64,000 nt of DNA from Bacillus zhangzhouensis (GCA_025809375.1 CP099514.1:3213528-3277527); one strand, 5' to 3'. Counted from the stretch's first letter, positions 21,046 to 31,389 are shown. Program-made: numbers and translations. Notes: generated from the letters alone by a model not told the origin.

Positions 21046-21345
21046 AATAAAAAATACCCCATCCTTATCTTTGAATCATAAGGACGAGGTATTTGTCTCG
21101 TGGTACCACCTTTATTTACTGTTTGCTCGCGCTAAACAGCCTCTACAAGTACAAAGCTCCAATCTGGCTCATATACTGTGGTTTTGATAACGAGTACCAA
21201 CTCTCGTCGTCACCTACTAATATCATAGATATGTTCAGCACGAGGCTCAGAGACCATTTTTCGAATCATTATTTTTGCTTCTTTTCAGCTGCCGAAGCTC
21301 TCTGTGGAAAAATTGATGATTGTACTTTCTCTCGTCATTGCCTGT
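21046..21345 (-). ncRNA. T-box riboswitch, methionine specifier
   Basis: The minus strand contains a stem I with the conserved AGAGAGCTTCGGCAGCTGAA region, a specifier loop in which ATG (21255-21257) is followed by GTCTCTGAGC, and the T-box core AATAAAGGTGGTACCACG (21100-21117). A terminator follows: AAATACCTCGTCCTTAT pairs with ATAAGGATGGGGTATTT, then a T run (21048-21096). The specifier AUG and the UGGU acceptor-binding bases both fit uncharged tRNA-Met (discriminator A). Low methionine charging should switch on the SAM hydrolase/ECF operon. Confidence 0.88.
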
Positions 21346-21538
21346 ATAACGATCTTGAATTAAAGCTATCATACATGATGTTTTTTGATAAATCAAGATG
21401 TTTTTCTGAACATTTTTAAAAATGAGTTAACTTGTACTGAAAGAGTCTTCTTTTTATGAAATTTAAACAAATGTTAAAGAGCAAGATATGGTGTCTTTCT
21501 TATCTAGGGGTATAATAAAGGTGAAGGGGGTACAGCGT

Positions 21539-22228
21539 GTGTGGACCATCTGTATGAATGAGTTTAAGCAGCTCTTCAAAAGCACCAAATCTATTTTAAC
21601 AATTGTTATTATTTTCATTTTATCTACTTTTGTTTCAAGTCTCCCGTTTATCGCTGCTCATCAGGAAAAATGGGAACTGGCAAAGGATCCTTATTCTATT
21701 GGGAATGAACTGGTGATTTCTTTATTTGGTTTCTTCCTTATTTTTTTGTTGTCTCATGATATTTTAAGCCGCGAGATTCATTTGAAAACCATTCGTTTTC
21801 TCGTCAGTAAAACAACCCGTTTGAACATTATTATCGGGAAATATCTAGGACTGATGCTGTTTTGGCTTAGCTGTATTATGACGACATATGTGCTGAATAT
21901 GGCGATTTCACACCGTTTTCTGTTCTCTGATGCCTTAAAAATCTTAACCTTTATCAGTGTCGGTATCTCATGTGCTTTATTTTTGTCGATGCTCTTTCCA
22001 ACACCGCAGAAATCAATGTTTGTCGGAATGTTATTTTCCTTTCTTTTCCCAATCGCCAGTATGATTTCTGTTCTTTCTTCAGAACGAATGATCCATTGGT
22101 TCCAATATATGACGCCTTATTATTATGCGCGCTGGAGTGAACCGCTGATCTATGTCATAATGAACACGGCATTGACCGTTATCTTACTCATTGGAACTGC
22201 ACTGCTGTTTCAAAGGAGAGATGTGTAG
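21539..22228 (+). CDS. ABC-2 type transporter permease
   Basis: About 230 residues with six membrane segments, an ABC-2 permease of the NosY-like export type. I start it at the GTG at 21539: AAGGGGG lies 8 bases upstream, and the promoter TATAAT (21511-21516) lies inside the longer frame that begins at 21488, so that longer start cannot be on the transcript. The stop is directly followed by the ATPase ATG. The substrate is unknown. The partner ATPase is frameshifted, so the transporter may no longer work. Confidence 0.82.
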   Translation: MWTICMNEFKQLFKSTKSILTIVIIFILSTFVSSLPFIAAHQEKWELAKDPYSIGNELVISLFGFFLIFLLSHDILSREIHLKTIRFLVSKTTRLNIIIGKYLGLMLFWLSCIMTTYVLNMAISHRFLFSDALKILTFISVGISCALFLSMLFPTPQKSMFVGMLFSFLFPIASMISVLSSERMIHWFQYMTPYYYARWSEPLIYVIMNTALTVILLIGTALLFQRRDV

Positions 22229-23111
22229 ATGCTTCATACAAAAGGGCTCACAAAAAAATATCGTACAAAAGTCGCAATAGATCATATTAATCTTGATGTC
22301 AATCAGGGCGATATCTTCGGACTCATTGGACCAAAGGGATCTGGTAAGACGACGTTTTTCAATATCATTACCGGCATCTCCCACCCTACCTCTGGTACGT
22401 TTACAGTGATGAATATGCCTTCGCTAAAAAAAGTGAGACAGTATATCGGTGTTCTGCCAGAATATACGGATTTATATGAAGGTCTTACGGCTCTTGAGCA
22501 TATTGCCTATTTATCAAAAATCACCGGAACACGCCAGAGAACGAGTGATTATGAAGAACTGCTCGAATTTGTCGGTTTACATCATGATCATCACGAGAAG
22601 GTCGGTGCCTTCACACCTGGTATGAAAAAGCGGCTTGGAATGGCGCAGGCCATCGCCCATCAGCCGGAATTTATTTTACTTGACGAACCTTTTGCCGATA
22701 TTGATGCAGATTCGATCTTGCACATTCAGCGGGTCATTGAAACATTAAAGGATGAAGGGAAAACCGTCTTTTTAACAGCTGACCCGCCCAAGGTTCACCA
22801 ATAGCATTTGTACCAAAACGGCGTTCATTTCTGAAGGAAAATTAGTGTCCCCACATACTCATCCTCAAGAGAAAGCCATCACATCCTCACACATACGTGC
22901 AACCTTCAAGCATGCATGGATTGATGATGAGGTGAAACCTGTTCTCACGCAGTACCTACAAACTGTCGGAACAGATCTTGTGATCAGTGATGACGAGACC
23001 TCATTGTTAATTCGTTCAGAAGCTCAAATTCCAGCGATCATCCGTGCTTTCGTGAAGTGTAAAGTCGATTTATACAGAGTCACGGCTCAGGATGCCATGA
23101 TGTCCTTATAA
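22229..23111 (+). pseudogene. ABC transporter ATPase, frameshifted
   Basis: The first frame (22229-22804, 191 residues) has Walker A GPKGSGKTT, a weakened signature FTPGMKKRLGMAQ and Walker B FILLDEPF, then runs out at a stop after LTADPPKVHQ. The expected continuation SICTKTAFISEGKLVSPHTHPQ and the C-terminal 88 residues (to 23111) are in another frame. A single base change near 22785-22800 would restore one protein of about 293 residues. It could be real decay or a sequencing slip. It pairs with the permease just upstream. Confidence 0.78.
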
Positions 23112-23144
23112 AAAAGAAGAAGTACCGTACTTCTTCTTTTTTAT
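23111..23144. terminator. bidirectional terminator
   Basis: AAAAAAGAAGAAGTAC and GTACTTCTTCTTTTTT form a perfect stem between two convergent genes. Confidence 0.88.
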
Positions 23145-23605
23145 AAGAGTTTACTCATATAGATACCGGTTTCTGCAAATCCCGTTTTCTCGTACAGCGA
23201 ACGGGCGATTTGATTGTGAGCAAAGACATGGAGCGAGAGTTTTTGCACACCTAATGACTTTGCCTGCTCCTCTAATGCAGCAATAGCCTGCTTTGCAAAG
23301 CCTTTTCCTCGATAAGCTTCAAACAAAATAAAATTATAAATAAATCCTTCGTGCTGTGGGTGATTCGGGTCATAGCAAAGCCAAACCCAGCCAATCGCTT
23401 CATCTCCGTTTAAGAAATTCCACAGCTCATGATGCTCTGTCTGCAGACCTTCTGGAAGCAGCCTGTCAAATTGTTCTTCTGCGTTCGCAAGTGATTCTTC
23501 CTTTTCCCATGTCCCTGCGAGTACCTTTTCTTCCGCGTACTGCTGAATGGCCTTCTCAATCAATACATCGTAATCAGTTTGTGACATCCGTTGTAGTGTA
23601 ACCAA
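23141..23605 (-). CDS. GNAT-family N-acetyltransferase
   Basis: 154 residues with the GNAT fold: acetyl-CoA-binding motif A FEAYRGKGFAKQAIAALEEQAK (about 93-115) and the C-terminal NQIARSLYEKTGFAETGIYMSK. The start is TTG with AAAGGGGG 8 bases upstream. It transfers an acetyl group to an unknown acceptor. It is a stand-alone gene between the ABC pair and htrC. Confidence 0.85.
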   Translation of the reverse strand: MVTLQRMSQTDYDVLIEKAIQQYAEEKVLAGTWEKEESLANAEEQFDRLLPEGLQTEHHELWNFLNGDEAIGWVWLCYDPNHPQHEGFIYNFILFEAYRGKGFAKQAIAALEEQAKSLGVQKLSLHVFAHNQIARSLYEKTGFAETGIYMSKLL

Positions 23606-23646
23606 TCGTACCGCCCCCTTTCCTTCATCATATGTCAGTCATGCCA

Positions 23647-23675
23647 AAAAAACCAGTTCCTTGCTGGAACTGGTT
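23647..23675 (-). terminator. terminator of wal operon end (htrC)
   Basis: On the minus strand AACCAGTTCC-agcaa-GGAACTGGTT is followed by TTTTTT; its 5' end overlaps the htrC stop region. Confidence 0.88.
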
Positions 23676-24861
23676 AGCCGCCATATCGGTCGGTTTGAGA
23701 AAGTTTGATCTCTGCTGATTTTTTCTTCCCGCTTCGGTAAAACTGCACTTTTACCTTGTCGCCAACCTTCTTTTGATATAAATACTTACGAAGATCCACG
23801 ATATTCTGTACACTTTTTCCATCAAAAGAGGTCACGACATCCAGCTCTTTTAATCCCGCTTTCCCTGCTGGAGATAACGGCTCAACACTCATGACGACAA
23901 CCCCAGATGTGACCTTAGATGGCAGTTTCAATGTTTCCTGCCAGTGGTAGCTCGCAATATCCGCTAATGATTTCATGCCGACACCAAGATACGGACGCTT
24001 TACCTCTCCGTAGCGCTCTAAATCCTCTATGACAGGGATGACCAGATTCGCTGGAATAGACAGCCCGATTCCTTCTACCTCTGACTCAGCAATCTTCATT
24101 GAGTTGATGCCGATCACCTTTCCATCCATATTGATCAAGGCACCACCGCTGTTTCCAGGATTGATGGCGGCATCTGTTTGCAGTACTTCTGCATTCCAAT
24201 CCGTCTGTCCGTCTCCATTTGAATCAACAGGGATCGCTCGCTCCGTGCCTGAAATGACTCCTTGCGTAACAGAGCCTGCGAATTCAAGCCCTAATGGATT
24301 TCCAATAGCGATGACTGGCTCACCCGGCTTCACATGATCTGAGTTGCCGAAGGCTGCGGTTTTCTTGATTTTATCACTTTTAACAGTGAGAACCGCTAAA
24401 TCCATGAGCTGATCGCTGCCGACAAGATTAGCACCAATTCTTGTCCCATCATGAAGGCTCACTTCAAGCTGATTGGCGCCTTTTATGACGTGATGGTTTG
24501 TGACAATATAAAACGTATCACCCTTTTTTTTATAAATCACACCTGACCCGCTGCCTGCTTCTCCGCCTTCCTCCCAAAAGCTCGACTTTTGGATATTAAT
24601 GATGCCAACCACCGTATCTGACATGTTAGACACCACTTTCGTGACAGCATCATTGATGTTTACATTCACAGTCTTTAAAGGACCCTGAGCTGCTTTCCCA
24701 TCACCGTTCTGCTGCCATCCAAAGGGACTGCCGATTTGTCCAGATACATAGGGGAAAAAGAATCCCATTAAAAAAGCTCCTACCAATACACCGATCAAAC
24801 CAGAAAGAAAATATCCTTTTCTGCTTCGTCTCGGCTTCCACTCTACATCGCGATAATCCAC
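23674..24861 (-). CDS. htrC: HtrA-like serine protease HtrC/YyxA
   Basis: 395 residues: cytoplasmic N-terminus, one membrane anchor (about 18-40), a trypsin-like domain with His in VTNHHVI, Asp in MDLAVLTV and Ser in [10 protein letters not shown], then one PDZ domain (about 290-385). It is a membrane-anchored extracytoplasmic quality-control protease. It lies downstream of walJ, as yyxA does in B. subtilis, and is probably read from the wal operon with its own internal control. Confidence 0.93.
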   Translation of the reverse strand: MDYRDVEWKPRRSRKGYFLSGLIGVLVGAFLMGFFFPYVSGQIGSPFGWQQNGDGKAAQGPLKTVNVNINDAVTKVVSNMSDTVVGIINIQKSSFWEEGGEAGSGSGVIYKKKGDTFYIVTNHHVIKGANQLEVSLHDGTRIGANLVGSDQLMDLAVLTVKSDKIKKTAAFGNSDHVKPGEPVIAIGNPLGLEFAGSVTQGVISGTERAIPVDSNGDGQTDWNAEVLQTDAAINPGNSGGALINMDGKVIGINSMKIAESEVEGIGLSIPANLVIPVIEDLERYGEVKRPYLGVGMKSLADIASYHWQETLKLPSKVTSGVVVMSVEPLSPAGKAGLKELDVVTSFDGKSVQNIVDLRKYLYQKKVGDKVKVQFYRSGKKKSAEIKLSQTDRYGG

Positions 24862-24942
24862 TATGTTTCCTTCCTTTCAGTGAATAGATGATGTATATAG
24901 TGTTGGTAAGAAGCTCTTATCTTAATCATACGATTGTAAAAA

Positions 24943-25737
24943 TCATACGGCGCAAAGCGGGGTTGCTCTTTTCGGGTCCGTATCAAATAAATCAAAGCCG
25001 TCCCCCACAACAAAGCCCTTCATTTCTAGCGTTTGCTGGACCGCCATACGGGCTAAATCCTTCATGTTGTTGTCTTGACTCAAGTGAGCCAAATAAATGC
25101 GTGAGGTGGCATCTCCAATGACATCTGTCATCGCAAGAGCAGCATCTTCATTTGATACATGTCCGACATCGCTCAGAATTCTGCGCTTAATGCTCCATGG
25201 GTATCGGCCCATTTGCAGCATACCGACATCATGATTGCTCTCAAACACAAACGTATTGGCTGACTGAATAATGCCTTTCATGCGGTCACTCACATAGCCT
25301 GTATCTGTTATGAGGGCAAGTTTGCGCCCTCCATAATGGAACACGTAAAACATAGGCTCTGCCGCATCATGTGAGACGCCAAAGGACTCAACATCAAGGC
25401 CGCCAAAGGATTGAACAGTTTCCATATCAAAGTGGAATTTCTGCTCTGTATCAATTTTTCCGATATGAGCCTCCATTGCCTTCCATGTTTTCTCATTTGC
25501 ATAGACAGGAAGCTTGTACTTTCTTGCCATAACACCAAGCCCTTTAATATGATCGGAGTGCTCGTGTGTCACAAAAATGCCGTCCAAGTCCTCAGGCCTG
25601 CGGTCGATTTGACCGAGCAGCTCGACCATCTGTTTGCCGCTTAAACCAGCATCTACCAAAAAGGCATGCTCGTCTGTTTCTAAATAAAAAGCGTTCCCCG
25701 TACTTCCGCTCGCTAGTACACTGAACTGCAAGCTCAT
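24943..25737 (-). CDS. walJ: MBL-fold hydrolase WalJ/YycJ
   Basis: 264 residues with a metallo-beta-lactamase fold: metal motif [10 protein letters not shown] (near residue 60), and further ligand regions [15 protein letters not shown] and GHVSNEDAA. WalJ proteins are exonuclease-like enzymes tied to the coordination of cell division with DNA replication in Gram-positive bacteria. It is the last wal gene proper, 6 bases after walI. Confidence 0.93.
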   Translation of the reverse strand: MSLQFSVLASGSTGNAFYLETDEHAFLVDAGLSGKQMVELLGQIDRRPEDLDGIFVTHEHSDHIKGLGVMARKYKLPVYANEKTWKAMEAHIGKIDTEQKFHFDMETVQSFGGLDVESFGVSHDAAEPMFYVFHYGGRKLALITDTGYVSDRMKGIIQSANTFVFESNHDVGMLQMGRYPWSIKRRILSDVGHVSNEDAALAMTDVIGDATSRIYLAHLSQDNNMKDLARMAVQQTLEMKGFVVGDGFDLFDTDPKRATPLCAV

Positions 25738-25743
25738 GTTCTC

Positions 25744-26607
25744 TCACTCCATTGAAGATTTGTCATCTTTCTCTATATGATCAAGTGTTGAGCCATCGAT
25801 GGCATTGATCAAATATTCTTCCTCTGTCTTTTTCTTTGAACCTGTTGATATGCCTTCAAGCTCCACCCGCCATACAGGAACCATGACTTGCGTGCTTGCC
25901 CCCGGGTATTGCGTATAGTAGCCAAGCTCTACCTTTTTCACGGTCGTGTTTGGGCTCAGCATATTTTGCGTATATAAGTCCTTCACGATTTCAAGTGCTG
26001 GGACAAGGGTTTCTTTTCTCACTTCATTAATCGACGTCACCATCGACTGCTGATAAGAGACAACTTCGTTTTGATCATTGAGATCTAAGGTGATTTTCCC
26101 GATGGTTTCGGTATCATCAAGGCCTTCTTGGAAGATGTATTTCCCTTTATACGTTTGGAAAAAGACGATTTTTCCTGTCTCTTCATCTATATTCCACAGC
26201 TTATAATTCTCCCCATCCAGCAAACGCTGGTTCACAAGATTCGTCGCCGCTGTTTTTATATCCTTTTTCGGCAAGGCAACTGGTTTGTTGAAGGTCATCT
26301 TAAGAAGCGTGACAGGATCATCTTTGTCTGTTTTCGGGAATGTGCTTTTCGCCTTTTGATCAGCTAATCCGTCGACATCCTTTTTCGTATATTGCTTCTT
26401 TTCAGCTGTAATGCGGTATCCAATCTTCGCTTCATCTGATAGATTGCCATATTTGATCCCGTCTGCCTTCATTTCTTCCAGCGTATCCGTTTTTTCGATA
26501 ATCGCAAAATGATCGGTTGACCGTTTTTCAAAGTATTGAAAACCTAAAAAGAAATTGAGAACGAGAAAGGCTATGATAAAGATCGTTTTGGTCTTATTCC
26601 ACTCCAT
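25744..26607 (-). CDS. walI: two-component regulatory protein WalI/YycI
   Basis: 287 residues with one N-terminal membrane helix (MEWNKTKTIFIIAFLVLNFF) and an extracellular YycI domain. WalI and WalH bind WalK in the membrane and hold down its kinase activity in B. subtilis. It overlaps walH by 14 bases. A complete member of the family. Confidence 0.93.
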   Translation of the reverse strand: MEWNKTKTIFIIAFLVLNFFLGFQYFEKRSTDHFAIIEKTDTLEEMKADGIKYGNLSDEAKIGYRITAEKKQYTKKDVDGLADQKAKSTFPKTDKDDPVTLLKMTFNKPVALPKKDIKTAATNLVNQRLLDGENYKLWNIDEETGKIVFFQTYKGKYIFQEGLDDTETIGKITLDLNDQNEVVSYQQSMVTSINEVRKETLVPALEIVKDLYTQNMLSPNTTVKKVELGYYTQYPGASTQVMVPVWRVELEGISTGSKKKTEEEYLINAIDGSTLDHIEKDDKSSME

Positions 26608-27973
26608 GATTCTCGCTCCCCTCTGTCAAAAGATCATTCGATAGAATCACGGTTTTGCCGTTATATTTCATGCACCATACAGGCTCCAGCCAGACAAACA
26701 TCGCTTGATCTTGATCTGATGCGGTTGAAGTAGCTTGATAGGCCGGGAAAATCTGTTCAATTTTCTCCAGGTCATCATATTTCGTCTGCTTGATGATCAA
26801 ATTCTTCAGCTCTGTCCCGTTCATCAGCTTGACCTGTTCACTTTGACTCGCTTTATTGCCAAGAATATAGTTTGGACGCTTGTAATTCAAAATATCATCA
26901 TTCGCCCATTGGACTTCAAGGGAGGTCATCCCAAATGGATGCTTTGTGCTGTTAACAATCGGCAGACCGTCCATAAACATATTAAAGGACAGCTGCTGGT
27001 TGCTGTTGATACCAAAGTATTGATAGTCATCAGTAAAGCTTCCCGTATCATTGAAATATTTCACGCTTCGCTTGATCAAATCCCCCGTTTGGAAAACAGT
27101 ACTGGAATTGATATTGCGGTGCTGATATTGAATGCGGTGGTCTTTTTGATTGGCTTCAAGGCGGCTTGTGCCATCTGTGTACACCGTCCGGTTTAAATTA
27201 GATTCCTCACCGACAAGGCTCGGGTCCGTAAACAAAGCATCTTTGAATTTGTTTGTCTTTATCGTTTCGATAAAGAACATTTTCGCTTCAAGCTTCTTTT
27301 GCTTTCTCGGAAGAAGGAAATCTCGTTTTGAATTTGTTGAGAATGTATATAGATCATAGCGCGGCATCTTGTTTTGAGCGGCTGCGATACTGTCCATCAG
27401 ATTACGGTAATTGGCGGACTCAATTGTCAGCTCAAGTACCGTTTCCTTGCTGTATGAGACCAAATACACTTTTTTATTGGCCTTATCCTGCTGGGCGAAC
27501 GGCACGATCATCCGATCAAATGAGTTATATTCAATGGACTTGTGCGGCCATTTAAAGAGCGCTTGGAAAATATCAATTGGAATCGGATCATTGAACACAA
27601 GATCCAAAGTCTTCCGCTGTCCTTCGCGTCCATAGAAGAAATTCTTAAATTTCTGCTCGGAATATTGATCTGACACATCATTCATCTCTTTGACATCCCA
27701 AAGGCTCACATCATTCCAAAAGTTTTGAAAGAGTTCCTTTTGATCCACTTTAAAATGCTCCCCATTTGAATGGATAAACATCTCGCGCGGCTTCACGACA
27801 TCAATGAGACTTCTAGGCTCGTCGCTTGAAATCTTCTTCGTTTCCACGACCTTTGTGCCGGTATCTGCCTGATCCTGCATGACAGGCTGGAACATCCAGA
27901 TATTCCACGTAAATACAAGGCTGATCGCAATTAAGATTGTCAATATGATGGTTTTAAAGGTCTCACGCTTCAT
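26594..27973 (-). CDS. walH: two-component regulatory protein WalH/YycH
   Basis: 459 residues with one N-terminal helix (about 5-25) and the extracellular YycH domains. It inhibits WalK together with WalI. I start at the ATG at 27973 (MKRETFKTIILTIL); it overlaps the end of walK by 11 bases, and AGAGGAT inside walK is the ribosome site. The longer frame to 27997 would have no such site. Confidence 0.93.
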   Translation of the reverse strand: MKRETFKTIILTILIAISLVFTWNIWMFQPVMQDQADTGTKVVETKKISSDEPRSLIDVVKPREMFIHSNGEHFKVDQKELFQNFWNDVSLWDVKEMNDVSDQYSEQKFKNFFYGREGQRKTLDLVFNDPIPIDIFQALFKWPHKSIEYNSFDRMIVPFAQQDKANKKVYLVSYSKETVLELTIESANYRNLMDSIAAAQNKMPRYDLYTFSTNSKRDFLLPRKQKKLEAKMFFIETIKTNKFKDALFTDPSLVGEESNLNRTVYTDGTSRLEANQKDHRIQYQHRNINSSTVFQTGDLIKRSVKYFNDTGSFTDDYQYFGINSNQQLSFNMFMDGLPIVNSTKHPFGMTSLEVQWANDDILNYKRPNYILGNKASQSEQVKLMNGTELKNLIIKQTKYDDLEKIEQIFPAYQATSTASDQDQAMFVWLEPVWCMKYNGKTVILSNDLLTEGSENHGVE

Positions 27974-29801
27974 CCCAATCATCCTCTTGTTCTTCATTGT
28001 ACGGAAGGGTAAAGGTCACCGTTGTCCCTTTTCCTTCAATGCTGTCGGCCCAAATATCTCCGCCATGAGCCTGAACCATTTCTTTTGCAATCGCAAGACC
28101 GAGGCCGGTTCCGCCAAGCTTTCTTGTTCTTGCTTTATCTACCCGATAAAAACGTTCAAAGATTTTATCCATATCCTTCTTCGGAATACCGATTCCTTCA
28201 TCTTTCACGCTGAATAACACAAGGCCTTTCTCCTCATCGAGATCGACAGTAAACGTGATGTGTCCACCCTCTGGTGAGTATTTCATGGCATTGGAAATGA
28301 TATTATCGAGCACCTGTGTAATTTTATCTTGATCGATTTCCACATATACTTCACGCTGCGGCAGATTGCGGATAAAATCAACATGCTGCTCCTTTGTCAT
28401 TTCAAAACGATCAATGACAAGTGAGATAAATCTGATAAAGTTCGTCCACTCACGGTTGAATTGATAATCCTTACTGTCGAACTTAGACAGCTGCAACAGG
28501 TCATTGACAAGCCGGATCATGCGCTCAGTTTCATTTTGCGTGACACTAAGGAATCTTGGCGCAAGCTCTTTATCACCAATCGCACCTTCAGCAAGCGCCT
28601 CAAGATAGCTTCGCATCGTCGTCAGCGGTGTGCGCAACTCATGCGATACGTTCGCGACGAATTCACGGCGTTCAGCATCAATTTTCTCCTGCTCTGTGAC
28701 GTCATAAATGACCGCAATTAAGCCATCAATTTTCCCATGCTCTTTCTGAATGACGGAGAAATTAACACGCAATACTGACAGCTGGTCTTCGCGTTCAATT
28801 TCTATCAGCATGGAATCTTGATTTTCGACTAAATCTTCAAATGTATGAGTTTCCTCTAAGCCAAGCAATGACGTAATTGGCATCTCTAGTGCTGTTTCAC
28901 GTGAAACATTTAACAGCTCTAATGCGGGGCTGTTTAATAGAATAATTGCACCGTTTTGGTTTGTTGCGATGACACCGTCTGTCATATAGGCAATGACAGA
29001 AGAAAGCTTTTTCCGCTCACCCTCCGTCATCAGCTGAGCTTCCTCCAGCTCTCTCGTCAGATGGTTAAAGGTTGTCGCAAGCTGGCCGATCTCGTCATGC
29101 CCATACTTTCGGACCTTTCGGGAGAAGTTCCCTTTGGCAAGCTCGATCGCTTGCTTTCTCATATCTGAAATAGGATGGGTGATCGTTCTGAAGATGAAGA
29201 TACCAAGTAGAGCAGTTATCCCAAGTGCTATGAGTGTGCCAGTCGCTAAAATGGTGTTAATGGTTCTCATTTGGTTAAACACACTTTCCATTGAAGACAC
29301 AACATAAATCACACCAACGGTCTCTTGATTCTCATTTTTTACGGCTGTCGCAGAAATACGCACCCTTTTATTTGATTCAGGGTCATAGAATTTTTTCTCA
29401 TAGTCTTTGCCAACCGCGAAAATACGGCTGATGATTTGATCAGTGATTTTCTTGCCGGCAATCTCTTGGCTGCCGTTATTTACAGAGGCTATAACCTCTC
29501 TGCTTTCGTCAATATAGCTGACTTCAGAGATTTCATTAGACTCATCTTTGTTGTTAAAATCATTTAATATCTTTTGAGCATCCTCTTTTAATTCTGCCTT
29601 GCTTTTCGATGAATCTTGTTCTAGGTAATACGATAACGAGTAGATTCGCTGATTCAAGGAATTATCGTATGAATTAATTAAGGACTGCTCTAGCTGCTTC
29701 ACAAAGTACACGCCAATGATCTGCATGGCAACGATGATCAGCAGCACGTAAATCAAGGTCAATTTGAAGTGAATCGAGCGAAAAAAACCTACTTTACTCA
29801 T
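27963..29801 (-). CDS. walK: essential sensor histidine kinase WalK
   Basis: 612 residues: membrane helix 1 (about 13-33), an extracellular PAS-like loop, membrane helix 2 (about 184-204), HAMP, PAS (ATNQNGAIILLNSPALELL), HisKA with phospho-acceptor His in VANVSHELRTPLTTM (near 385), and HATPase with NIISNAMKYSPEGG, DEGIGIP and GTGLGLAI. It phosphorylates WalR to control cell-wall hydrolases. The gene also contains a parS site. Confidence 0.97.
   Translation of the reverse strand: MSKVGFFRSIHFKLTLIYVLLIIVAMQIIGVYFVKQLEQSLINSYDNSLNQRIYSLSYYLEQDSSKSKAELKEDAQKILNDFNNKDESNEISEVSYIDESREVIASVNNGSQEIAGKKITDQIISRIFAVGKDYEKKFYDPESNKRVRISATAVKNENQETVGVIYVVSSMESVFNQMRTINTILATGTLIALGITALLGIFIFRTITHPISDMRKQAIELAKGNFSRKVRKYGHDEIGQLATTFNHLTRELEEAQLMTEGERKKLSSVIAYMTDGVIATNQNGAIILLNSPALELLNVSRETALEMPITSLLGLEETHTFEDLVENQDSMLIEIEREDQLSVLRVNFSVIQKEHGKIDGLIAVIYDVTEQEKIDAERREFVANVSHELRTPLTTMRSYLEALAEGAIGDKELAPRFLSVTQNETERMIRLVNDLLQLSKFDSKDYQFNREWTNFIRFISLVIDRFEMTKEQHVDFIRNLPQREVYVEIDQDKITQVLDNIISNAMKYSPEGGHITFTVDLDEEKGLVLFSVKDEGIGIPKKDMDKIFERFYRVDKARTRKLGGTGLGLAIAKEMVQAHGGDIWADSIEGKGTTVTFTLPYNEEQEDDWDEA
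28893..28908. promoter_or_regulatory. parS site within walK
   Basis: TGTTTCACGTGAAACA is a perfect 16-base palindrome and an exact parS core. It lies in the coding sequence of walK, where B. subtilis also has a parS site. Confidence 0.93.
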
Positions 29802-29808
29802 AAGAATC

Positions 29809-30516
29809 TTAGTCCTGTTCTGGGTTTCTTAAATAGTAGCCTACGCCTCGTCTTGTCACGATCCAGCTCGGGTGGCTAGGGTTGTCCTCAATCTTTTCAC
29901 GAAGACGGCGGACTGTGACATCTACTGTACGGACATCTCCGAAGTAATCGTAGCCCCATACGGTTTGCAGCAAGTGCTCACGTGTCATGACTTGTCCGAT
30001 ATGTTTCGCCAAGTAATGAAGCAGTTCGAACTCACGGTGCGTCAATTCAATCGTTTCCTCGCGCTTAGACACCACATACGCATCTGGATAAATGACGAGT
30101 GATCCAATCTCAATATCATTTGATTCAGATTCTTCCTCCGTCTGCGGAGTAGCGGTTTGTCTTCTCAAATTCGCTTTCACACGGGCAAGCAGCTCACGCG
30201 TGCTGAAAGGCTTCGTCACATAATCATCTGCGCCAAGCTCAAGGCCGATGACTTTATCAATTTCAGAGTCTTTTGCTGTCAGCATGATAATCGGCATGTC
30301 ATATTTCTTTCTCACTTCACGGCATACTTCAACCCCATCTTTATTCGGCAGCATAATATCGAGCAGAATAATATCCGGCTTGATTTCTTCTACCATTTCA
30401 AGGGCTTCGTTTCCGTCATATGCACAATGAACCTCATAGCCCTCTTTCCTTAAATTAAATTCCAATATATCAGCAATCGGTTTTTCATCATCTACGACAA
30501 GAATCTTTTTTTCCAT
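29809..30516 (-). CDS. walR: essential response regulator WalR
   Basis: 235 residues: receiver domain (1-120, phospho-Asp in [10 protein letters not shown], acid pocket VVDDEKP, Lys in YVTKPFS) and OmpR-type winged helix (about 130-232). I start at the ATG at 30516 ([10 protein letters not shown]) because AGGAGG lies 8 bases upstream; the longer frame to 30543 crosses that site. It is the first gene of the walRKHIJ operon. A TATAAT at 30610-30615 on the minus strand may be the -10 of its promoter. Confidence 0.97.
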   Translation of the reverse strand: MEKKILVVDDEKPIADILEFNLRKEGYEVHCAYDGNEALEMVEEIKPDIILLDIMLPNKDGVEVCREVRKKYDMPIIMLTAKDSEIDKVIGLELGADDYVTKPFSTRELLARVKANLRRQTATPQTEEESESNDIEIGSLVIYPDAYVVSKREETIELTHREFELLHYLAKHIGQVMTREHLLQTVWGYDYFGDVRTVDVTVRRLREKIEDNPSHPSWIVTRRGVGYYLRNPEQD

Positions 30517-30773
30517 TGTGATTTCCTCCTGCATTTTTAACATTTATATCATTCCATTTTGCATGTATCATTACGCTTTTCCGTTTTGCAAAAAAAAGGC
30601 TCACTGTCTATTATAACGTTTTACCAGGCAAAGATAAAAATAATAACAGCTTTCTTTTCTAGTAAACGTTGAATAGGATGGCGCCGCTCGAAAAATTGAA
30701 GACTTTTTCCTTTTTTATTGAAACTTTTCCAATCACCAGCCGTCTATATAGATGTAACGTCTTCTTCTTATGG

Positions 30774-30807
30774 AGCCGGACCCTACCTAGGTCCGGCTTC
30801 TCCCTTT
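30774..30807 (+). terminator. hairpin, possible terminator
   Basis: AGCCGGACC and GGTCCGGCT form a 9-base GC-rich stem with a 7-base loop. TTCTCCCTTTTT follows on the plus strand; no T run follows on the minus strand. No plus-strand gene ends here, so its role is unclear. Confidence 0.4.
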
Positions 30808-30824
30808 TTATGCCTTCTTTTCAT

Positions 30825-30857
30825 AATAAAAACGCACCTGCAATTGCAGATGCGTTT
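30825..30857 (-). terminator. terminator of tRNA operon
   Basis: On the minus strand AACGCATCTGC-AAT-TGCAGGTGCGTT runs into TTTTATT just after tRNA-Phe. Confidence 0.85.
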
Positions 30858-30862
30858 GGAAG

Positions 30863-30935
<73 letters not shown>

Positions 30936-30962
30936 GTCATCAAAAAGATGAATATGTATAAA

Positions 30963-31039
30963 TGGCGGTCCGGACGGGACTCGAACCCGCGACCTCCTGC
31001 GTGACAGGCAGGCATTCTAACCAACTGAACTACCGGACC
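30963..31039 (-). tRNA. tRNA-Asp (GTC)
   Basis: A cloverleaf starting GGTCCGG, anticodon loop CTGTCAC, T arm GGTTCGAGTCC, discriminator G followed by an encoded CCA. Confidence 0.97.
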
Positions 31040-31121
31040 TCAGTAACTTGCCCGAAAAAGCAATCGTGGTGCTCCTTCAAGCAAGTGAGGAAAAAATTAG
31101 CTTAACGCTAAAGTAAATCAA

Positions 31122-31193
31122 TGACCCGTACGGGATTCGAACCCGTGTTACCGCCGTGAAAGGGCGGTGTCTTAACCGCTTGACCAACGGGCC
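31122..31193 (-). tRNA. tRNA-Glu (TTC)
   Basis: A 72-base cloverleaf starting GGCCCGTT, anticodon loop CTTTCAC, T arm GGTTCGAATCC, discriminator A. No CCA is encoded. Confidence 0.97.
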
Positions 31194-31199
31194 AATACA

Positions 31200-31275
31200 T
31201 GGTGAGCCATGAAGGACTCGAACCTTCGACCCTCTGATTAAAAGTCAGATGCTCTACCAACTGAGCTAATGGCTC
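31200..31275 (-). tRNA. tRNA-Lys (TTT)
   Basis: A cloverleaf starting GAGCCATTAGCTCAG, anticodon loop CTTTTAAT, T arm GGTTCGAGTCC, discriminator A followed by an encoded CCA. First gene of the Lys-Glu-Asp-Phe cluster upstream of walR. Confidence 0.97.
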
Positions 31276-31389
31276 TCGGTTTGTGAAAAGTGAATCTGAA
31301 GAAGCTGTATTGCGTCAAACCAATCGCTTTAAAAAAGCTGGAACATCGCATCCTAACAAGTTTCAGAGACCTTTGCAACAACGAGACTT

